10,207 nucleotides of DNA, from contig JAKSQI010000048.1 in the NCBI GenBank assembly GCA_024404215.1, positions 1 to 10,207 of the forward strand, in the 5' to 3' direction. The DNA comes from Oscillospiraceae bacterium. Its GTDB lineage: Bacteria; Bacillota; Clostridia; Oscillospirales; Oscillospiraceae. The notes beneath the pieces are model-generated. The model was not told the DNA's origin, did not search any database, and was given only the letters and a program-made list of their open reading frames with translations. Shown here one piece after another: positions 6,157 to 10,207 of this stretch (its first letter is position 1; each line of letters starts with the position of its first letter). The position numbers and the translations under genes were made by a program.

Positions 6157-6987
6157 TTATTCAACTTGCAGGGAACGCTGACGCATGATTTCATAAATCA
6201 ATACACCGGCAGAAACTGAAGCATTCAGGGAAGACATCTTCCCCTTCATGGGTATGCTGACGGTAAAATCACAGGTATCAGCAACTAAGCGAGACATGCC
6301 ATCCCCCTCAGAACCGATCACTAAAGCAATGGGACCTGAAAACTCAGTCCCCCACAAGGGTGCTGTGCCATCGGCAGCTGTGCCGTATACCCAAACGCCG
6401 TTCTCTTTCAGTTCCTTCAAAGCAGCGGTGATATTAGGCACCCGAGCAACTGCCATGTGAAAACAGGCACCGGCAGAAGTTTTTTCAACAATAGGGGTAA
6501 CACCGGCACTGCGGCGCTTGGGAATTACAATGCCGTGGGCACCTGCCGCTTCAGCCGTTCGGATAATGGCCCCAAGATTATGAGGATCCGAAATCTCATC
6601 GCAGACAATGATAAAAGGGTCTTCGTTGCGCTCACGGGCTAAATCTAAAATCTGGGCGACCGTAACATATTCTTTCACGGTAGCAATGGCAATAACCCCC
6701 TGATGAGAGTGGGTTATGCTCATTTGATCCAGCTTGCGTCGGTCCGTTTCAACAACAACGGCACCGGCAGCACGGCCCTTGGATGCAATATGCCCCAGGG
6801 TGCTGTCCGTTTCACCTTTTGCCAGATAGATTTTATCAATGGCTCTTCCGGCGCGTAAGGCTTCTATAACAGCATTACGGCCTTCAATAATACCGGAGTT
6901 ATCCTCATCCCCGCCGTCTTCCCGCCGGTGATAAGGATCCATGTGTTTGCGTACCGGACGCTTTTCCCGCGGGAATTCGTTACTCAT
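6157..6987 (-). CDS. rlmB: 23S rRNA (guanosine-2'-O)-methyltransferase RlmB, SpoU/TrmH family
   Basis: Methylates the ribose of a guanosine in 23S rRNA (G2251 in E. coli numbering, in the peptidyl-transferase P loop) using S-adenosylmethionine. The 276-residue product has a polar, charged head (1-30), an N-terminal RNA-substrate-binding domain beginning IIEGRNAVIEAL (33-44), and a SPOUT methyltransferase domain with its three trefoil-knot motifs: DPHNLGAIIRTAEA (134-147), LVIGSEGDGM (222-231), and IPMKGKMSSLNASVSAG (245-261), whose SLN holds the conserved Asn. All key residues are present and the length fits the Gram-positive type. The ATG at 6985-6987 lies 5 bases after the metK stop with a weak TAAGG site inside the metK end, which suggests translational coupling. 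MetK makes the methyl donor that this enzyme uses. Related TrmH/tRNA enzymes are the only real alternative. Confidence 0.93.
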   Translation of the reverse strand: MSNEFPREKRPVRKHMDPYHRREDGGDEDNSGIIEGRNAVIEALRAGRAIDKIYLAKGETDSTLGHIASKGRAAGAVVVETDRRKLDQMSITHSHQGVIAIATVKEYVTVAQILDLARERNEDPFIIVCDEISDPHNLGAIIRTAEAAGAHGIVIPKRRSAGVTPIVEKTSAGACFHMAVARVPNITAALKELKENGVWVYGTAADGTAPLWGTEFSGPIALVIGSEGDGMSRLVADTCDFTVSIPMKGKMSSLNASVSAGVLIYEIMRQRSLQVE

Positions 6988-6992
6988 GGACC

Positions 6993-8153
6993 TTACAGCT
7001 CAGCCTTAATGGCATCAACCATGTCCAGACGCTCCCAGGGAAGATCACAGTCCAGACGACCAAAGTGACCATAGGCAGCGGTCTGCTTGTAAATAGGAGC
7101 ACGAAGGCCCAGCTTATCAATAATCTTCTTGGGACGAAGATCAAAGAGCTTATTAACAATAGCAGCCAGCTTTTCATCATCCATAATACCGGTGCCGCGG
7201 GTATCAATCAGAACAGATACAGGACGAGCAACACCGATAGCATAAGCCAGCTCAATCTGGCAGGCCTTAGCAGCGCCGGCAGCAACCAGGTTCTTGGCCA
7301 CATAGCGGGCCATGTATGCAGCAGAACGGTCAACCTTAGTGGGATCCTTACCGGAGAAGGCACCGCCGCCGTGGCTGGCATATCCGCCATATGTATCAAC
7401 GATAATCTTACGGCCGGTCAGACCGGAGTCACCAACAGGACCACCGATAACAAAGCGTCCGGTAGGATTAACGAAGAACTTGGTTTCAGCAGTAATCAAC
7501 TCAGCGGGAATAACGGGCTTAATGATGCTTTCCACAACTGCTTCGCGCAAATCCTCAATTGCAATGTCAGGGCTATGCTGTGTAGAAACGACAATAGCTG
7601 GGATGCTGACAATATTACCCTTTTCATCATACTCTACGGTAACCTGGCTCTTACCATCAGGACGGAGGAAGTTCAGTTCACCGCTCTTGCGAGCTTCGGT
7701 CAGACGGCGGGACAGCTTGTGGGCATAGGAGATAGGAGCAGGCATCAGTTCCGGAGTTTCATCGCAGGCAAAACCAAACATCATGCCCTGGTCGCCGGCG
7801 CCGGTTTCGTCCTCATCGTCATAGGCGTTATTAACACCCATGGCAATATCAGGACTCTGTTCATGGATAGCAGTCAGTACAGCACAGCTGCTGCCGTCAA
7901 AGCACATGTCGGCACTGTTGTAGCCAATGCCGTTAACCGTATCGCGAACGATCTGCTGATAATCTACAGAAGCATTAGCGGTAATCTCACCCATAACCAT
8001 AACAAGACCGGTGGTGGTGCAGGTCTCGCAGGCTACACGGGCCATCTTGTCTTGAGACAGCAGGGCGTCCAAAACGGCATCGGATACCTGGTCGCAGAGT
8101 TTGTCGGGATGGCCTTCGGTAACGGACTCAGAGGTAAAAATTCTGTTGGTCAT
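6993..8153 (-). CDS. metK: S-adenosylmethionine synthetase (methionine adenosyltransferase)
   Basis: Makes S-adenosylmethionine from methionine and ATP in the cytoplasm, using Mg2+ and K+. The 386-residue product has the family's full length and order: SESVTEGHPDKLCDQVSDA (8-26) with the catalytic His15, the first signature GAGDQGMMFG (118-127), and the glycine-rich phosphate-binding signature GGGAFSGKDPTKVDRS (262-277). No key residue is altered. The ATG at 8151-8153 has a near-perfect AGGAGGA ribosome site (8161-8167). The promoter at 8211-8239 gives a leader of about 50 bases, too short for an S-box SAM riboswitch, which many Bacillota have ahead of metK. First gene of a unit that continues into rlmB and probably the pseudo-ATPase gene. 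Confidence 0.98.
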   Translation of the reverse strand: MTNRIFTSESVTEGHPDKLCDQVSDAVLDALLSQDKMARVACETCTTTGLVMVMGEITANASVDYQQIVRDTVNGIGYNSADMCFDGSSCAVLTAIHEQSPDIAMGVNNAYDDEDETGAGDQGMMFGFACDETPELMPAPISYAHKLSRRLTEARKSGELNFLRPDGKSQVTVEYDEKGNIVSIPAIVVSTQHSPDIAIEDLREAVVESIIKPVIPAELITAETKFFVNPTGRFVIGGPVGDSGLTGRKIIVDTYGGYASHGGGAFSGKDPTKVDRSAAYMARYVAKNLVAAGAAKACQIELAYAIGVARPVSVLIDTRGTGIMDDEKLAAIVNKLFDLRPKKIIDKLGLRAPIYKQTAAYGHFGRLDCDLPWERLDMVDAIKAEL

Positions 8154-8210
8154 TTGGGAATCCTCCTATATTTTGGATATAATAATCCATATTTATACAC
8201 TAGTTTTTGT

Positions 8211-8239
8211 ATTCTACCATAATTCTTCGCCAACTCCAA
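8211..8239 (-). promoter_or_regulatory. Promoter of metK, extended -10 type
   Basis: On the minus strand TTGGAG (8239-8234), a 17-base spacer ending in TGG, and TAGAAT (8216-8211). The TG one base ahead of the -10 box makes it an extended -10 promoter. The start is predicted near 8204. The leader contains a small TGGAT/ATCCA hairpin (8174-8189) just before the ribosome site. Confidence 0.65.
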
Positions 8240-8258
8240 GGACTTTTTCATATTTTTT

Positions 8259-8276
8259 CTGTATGATATAATACAG
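8259..8276 (+). promoter_or_regulatory. Upstream extended -10 promoter with overlapping dyad
   Basis: The -10 box TATAAT (8267-8272) is perfect and preceded by TGA (8264-8266), so it is an extended -10 element; the -35 region is only a T-rich run (8244-8249). The dyad CTGTAT (8259-8264) / ATACAG (8271-8276) covers the -10 box and could be an operator. A transcript starting near 8279 would read through the structured region below toward citrate synthase, more than 200 bases before the gene's closer promoter. Confidence 0.45.
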
Positions 8277-8280
8277 TAAT

Positions 8281-8426
8281 TCTGACTATACAATCCTTCT
8301 TAAATGGATTGAATCAGACTGAATAATAACCGCACACGGTAAAGAAAGCTTCTGTCTGCAAAGGAAGCATACTAAGCAGCTGACTAATAATACGCCTTTT
8401 ATTCGCAGGAAATTCAACTATTTCCT
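8281..8426 (+). other. Intergenic region with a series of small stem-loops (possible leader RNA or ncRNA)
   Basis: Most of the 377 bases between metK and citrate synthase hold no gene. Downstream of the upstream promoter come: an interrupted stem TCTGA...CAATCC (8281-8296) with GGATTG...TCAGA (8306-8318); a short hairpin ACCG-CACA-CGGT (8329-8340); GCTTC (8348-8352) with GAAGC (8364-8368), whose loop holds CTGC able to pair with GCAG at 8376-8379 as a pseudoknot; and AGGAAAT (8407-8413) with ATTTCCT (8420-8426). No terminator and no known riboswitch or T-box signature was found. It could be a regulated leader, a small RNA, or simply AT-rich spacer. Confidence 0.3.
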
Positions 8427-8468
8427 TCAAAAAAAGTGGCATATTCCTTAGAATCAATGGTAATTACA

Positions 8469-8497
8469 TTGACTTTTTGCAATCTAAAGCTTATACT
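8469..8497 (+). promoter_or_regulatory. Main promoter of the citrate synthase gene
   Basis: TTGACT (8469-8474), a 17-base spacer and TATACT (8492-8497): five of six matches in each box with ideal spacing. The start is predicted near 8504, giving a leader of about 27 bases. Its position also rules out the in-frame TTG at 8477 as a start codon, because that codon lies in the spacer. Confidence 0.8.
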
Positions 8498-8530
8498 AAT
8501 GCATATCACAAAGTGAAGGAATTATATAAA

Positions 8531-9901
8531 ATGGAAAATCAAAACGTGGCGCTGATGGAAAGCTTTATTGATTCCAAAACAGCGTCGTTAATCAGCAACA
8601 ACAAAATTGACCGTGCCACCTATGATCGATATGATGTAAAGCGTGGCTTGCGTAATAAGGATGGCACCGGTGTAGTGGCCGGTCTTACTAATATCGGTAA
8701 CGTTATTGGCTACGAAAAAGTCAATGGCATTAAGACCCCTGTTGAAGGTCATCTGGTTTATCGCGGATACCATCTACACGATTTAGTCCATGGATTCTTA
8801 GCTCAGAATCGTCCAGGTTTTGAAGAAACTACTTATTTGCTTCTGTTTGGAGAGCTGCCGGATGCTGATTCTTTGGCTAACTTCCGCAATATTCTTTCCT
8901 CTCTTCGTCCCCTCCCCGATGGTTTTGTAAAGGATATGATTCTGTCGGCGCCCAGTCAGGACATTATGAATAAAATGGCTCGGAGTATTCTGGCACTGTA
9001 CAGCTATGACCCCAGTCCTGACCCGGAGCCGGGAAATCTGTCAAAAGAAATCCTTCAGGCTATCCAACTGATTGCCCGCATGCCTGTTGTGGCTGCCTAT
9101 GCACTGGCTGCCAAGCGCCATTATTATGATAATGAAAGCTTAGTCATTCACAATCCGGTTCCGGAGTTATCAACTGCTGAGAATTTTCTTCATTCTATTC
9201 GTGCCGATGGGGAATTTACACCCGAGGAGGCCAGGATTCTTGATTTGTGTCTGGTTGTTCATGCCGAGCATGGCGGCGGTAACAACTCAGCCTTCGCCTG
9301 CCGCGTACTCTCCTCTTCCGGCACAGATATTTATTCCTGCATGGCAGCTGCTGTCGGTTCTCTGAAGGGCCCACGACACGGCGGTGCAAACCGTAAGGTT
9401 ATGGAAATGTTCCGCTACATAGAGAATGAGGTTAACAACTGGGAGGATGAAACGGAGCTGGCATCCTATTTAACGAAAATTCTGAAAAAGGAAGTTGCCG
9501 CCCGGGATGGCCTGATTTATGGTATGGGGCATGCCATTTATACACTCTCCGATCCTCGTGCCGTTTTACTGAAAGAATTAGCCGGGGATTTGGCGGCCAC
9601 AAAAGGCATGCTAAGAGAGTATGAACTGGTTGAACGGGTTGAAAAGCTTACCCCCAAAGTATTTAAGGAGGTTACTGGCATTGACAAAGTCATGTGTGCC
9701 AATGTAGACCTCTACAGCGGCCTTGTCTATAAAATGCTTGGTATCCCTGAGGTCCTGTATACTCCCCTCTTTGTGATATCCCGTATCACCGGTTGGTGCA
9801 GCCATCGCATTGAAGAGGTATTCAGTGATAACAAAATCATCCGCCCCGCCTATCATGCTTTGACTCCGGAAAGAGAATATATTTCATTGGAGAATAGATA
9901 A
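8531..9901 (+). CDS. gltA: Citrate synthase
   Basis: Condenses oxaloacetate and acetyl-CoA to citrate in the cytoplasm, the entry to the TCA cycle and, in many anaerobes, the route to glutamate. Numbered from the ATG at 8531 (456 residues; AAGGA site at 8516-8520, promoter just upstream). All active-site segments are present: HAEHGGGNNSAF (244-255, with His247 in the substrate-binding position), GSLKGPRHGGAN (276-287), GMGHAIY (331-337, catalytic His334), DPRA (341-344), and NVDLYSGLVY (391-400), whose Asp393 is the catalytic acid/base. SRITGWCSHRIEE (417-429) supplies the conserved arginine. The N-terminal 70 residues are longer than in the short Gram-positive form (about 370 residues), as seen in many clostridial members. 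No aconitase or isocitrate dehydrogenase gene lies in the window. A 2-methylcitrate synthase cannot be excluded by sequence alone. Confidence 0.95.
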   Translation: MENQNVALMESFIDSKTASLISNNKIDRATYDRYDVKRGLRNKDGTGVVAGLTNIGNVIGYEKVNGIKTPVEGHLVYRGYHLHDLVHGFLAQNRPGFEETTYLLLFGELPDADSLANFRNILSSLRPLPDGFVKDMILSAPSQDIMNKMARSILALYSYDPSPDPEPGNLSKEILQAIQLIARMPVVAAYALAAKRHYYDNESLVIHNPVPELSTAENFLHSIRADGEFTPEEARILDLCLVVHAEHGGGNNSAFACRVLSSSGTDIYSCMAAAVGSLKGPRHGGANRKVMEMFRYIENEVNNWEDETELASYLTKILKKEVAARDGLIYGMGHAIYTLSDPRAVLLKELAGDLAATKGMLREYELVERVEKLTPKVFKEVTGIDKVMCANVDLYSGLVYKMLGIPEVLYTPLFVISRITGWCSHRIEEVFSDNKIIRPAYHALTPEREYISLENR

Positions 9902-9911
9902 GGAGTTACCT

Positions 9912-10148
9912 ATGGTTACCTACGTTGATGAAGAAAAGTTTTTTGATTGGTACAAGAAAAACGCTAAAGAGCCGGATTCCAATCATACGCGCGTGCTGAA
10001 TCAGCTGTATAGTAAATACTGTGAAACCGGAAAGTCTTACTTTACCTTAAAGGCTTCACAGAGTGTCAGTGGTCAAGAGGTGCAATTCCCCTTCCGCTTT
10101 GAGGATATTGGCTGTGGTGGAGCCAGTACTCTGTTTATATACTTCTAA
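9912..10148 (+). CDS. Unrecognised 78-residue protein downstream of citrate synthase
   Basis: I do not recognise this protein. It starts 10 bases after the citrate synthase stop with an excellent AAGGAG site (9900-9905) that overlaps that stop codon, and it is followed 7 bases after its own stop by a terminator, so it is very likely a real, translated gene in the citrate synthase operon. The first half is charged and aromatic (Asp/Glu/Lys, FFDWYKK at 10-16), probably helical. The second half (about 42-78) looks like alternating beta strands, ending STLFIYF. There are two cysteines (36 and 68), no signal peptide, no membrane helix and no metal-binding motif that I can name. A soluble small accessory protein is the safest description; a functional link to citrate synthase rests only on the tight spacing. 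Confidence 0.75.
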   Translation: MVTYVDEEKFFDWYKKNAKEPDSNHTRVLNQLYSKYCETGKSYFTLKASQSVSGQEVQFPFRFEDIGCGGASTLFIYF

Positions 10149-10155
10149 AAAATGG

Positions 10156-10183
10156 GGCTGTCTCAAAAAGAGGCAGCCTCTTT
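10156..10183 (+). terminator. Rho-independent terminator after the citrate synthase operon
   Basis: GGCTGTCTC (10156-10164) pairs with GAGGCAGCC (10170-10178), one pair being G-U, around a loop of five A residues. A short TCTTT follows (10179-10183). The T run is weak but the stem is strong and correctly placed, 7 bases past the stop codon. Confidence 0.75.
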
Positions 10184-10207
10184 AAACATGAAAAAATTTC
10201 AACAGCC

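Noticed and set aside
7065..8222. A 385-codon open frame on the plus strand, antisense to the whole of metK
   Set aside because: It mirrors metK in phase, has no ribosome site, and its Asn/Gly/Thr-rich sequence is what the codon choice of a highly biased gene gives on the other strand. MetK is certain, so this is a shadow.
8329..8400. A c-di-GMP-I (GEMM) riboswitch ahead of citrate synthase
   Set aside because: GCACAC, GCAAAG and CTAA occur in the right order and spacing, but the pairing stems and the downstream GGTAGC half are absent. Not strong enough to call.
8154..8470. A SAM (S-box) riboswitch ahead of metK
   Set aside because: The metK promoter leaves only about 50 bases of leader, and no S-box core or terminator/antiterminator pair was seen.
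8457..8516. A 19-residue leader peptide ahead of citrate synthase
   Set aside because: No ribosome site precedes the ATG, the main promoter starts transcription inside the frame, and there is no run of regulatory codons.
8477..8530. A longer citrate synthase starting at the in-frame TTG at 8477
   Set aside because: The TTG lies in the spacer of the strong promoter at 8469-8497 and lacks a ribosome site; the ATG at 8531 has one.
10154..10207. An insertion-sequence end (GGGGCTGTCTC followed by A residues resembles some IS termini)
   Set aside because: The same bases form a well-placed terminator hairpin and no transposase or matching inverted end lies in the window; the sequence stops too soon to test further.

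Overview
The window reads as a stretch of chromosomal core genome from a low-to-mid GC Gram-positive anaerobe, most likely Bacillota, class Clostridia. The reasons are the strong AGGAGG-type ribosome sites, near-consensus sigma-A promoters with 17-base spacers, a clostridial-type second EF-G-like GTPase, and the mix of genes present. The finer placement (Oscillospirales-like) is a guess from protein style. There are no rRNA or tRNA genes, CRISPR arrays, integrases or transposases.

Layout. (1) 1-599, minus: N-terminal 199 residues of an EF-G-like translational GTPase, cut by the window edge, with its promoter at 656-684 and a hairpin at the predicted 5' end of its mRNA. (2) 789-2938, minus: a uracil salvage operon, upp then uraA, with a promoter at 2970-2998 and a terminator at 738-766. 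(3) 3081-3518, plus: a DUF523 protein (the family of the 2-thiouracil desulfurase TudS), divergent from upp, with its own promoter and a shared bidirectional terminator at 3522-3558. (4) 8153 down to 3557, minus: metK, rlmB and a large membrane protein gene, apparently one transcription unit from a promoter at 8211-8239. (5) 8531-10148, plus: citrate synthase followed 10 bases later by an unrecognised 78-residue protein, with a terminator at 10156-10183. The 377 bases between metK and citrate synthase hold three predicted promoters and several small stem-loops.

The most unusual object is the membrane protein gene (3557-6083). It has the eight-helix plan of a P1B-type (heavy-metal) ATPase. The phosphorylation motif DKTGT, the TGES actuator loop, the CPC metal site, the TGD motif and the GDGxND hinge are all missing or replaced, and an acidic, probably disordered N-terminal tail of about 340 residues has been added. 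It looks like a pseudo-ATPase recruited to some other job. Its last two membrane helices are encoded in another reading frame, which runs to a stop 4 bases from the terminator hairpin. Either a one-base frameshift has occurred or the assembly carries an error.

The second point of interest is the pyrimidine block. The permease has Gln where UraA normally has its substrate-binding Glu in helix 8, the phosphoribosyltransferase has an altered uracil loop, and a TudS-like protein sits divergently beside them. This raises the possibility of salvage of a modified pyrimidine. The remaining genes are ordinary housekeeping functions: MetK makes the S-adenosylmethionine that RlmB uses to methylate 23S rRNA, and citrate synthase feeds the TCA/glutamate branch.
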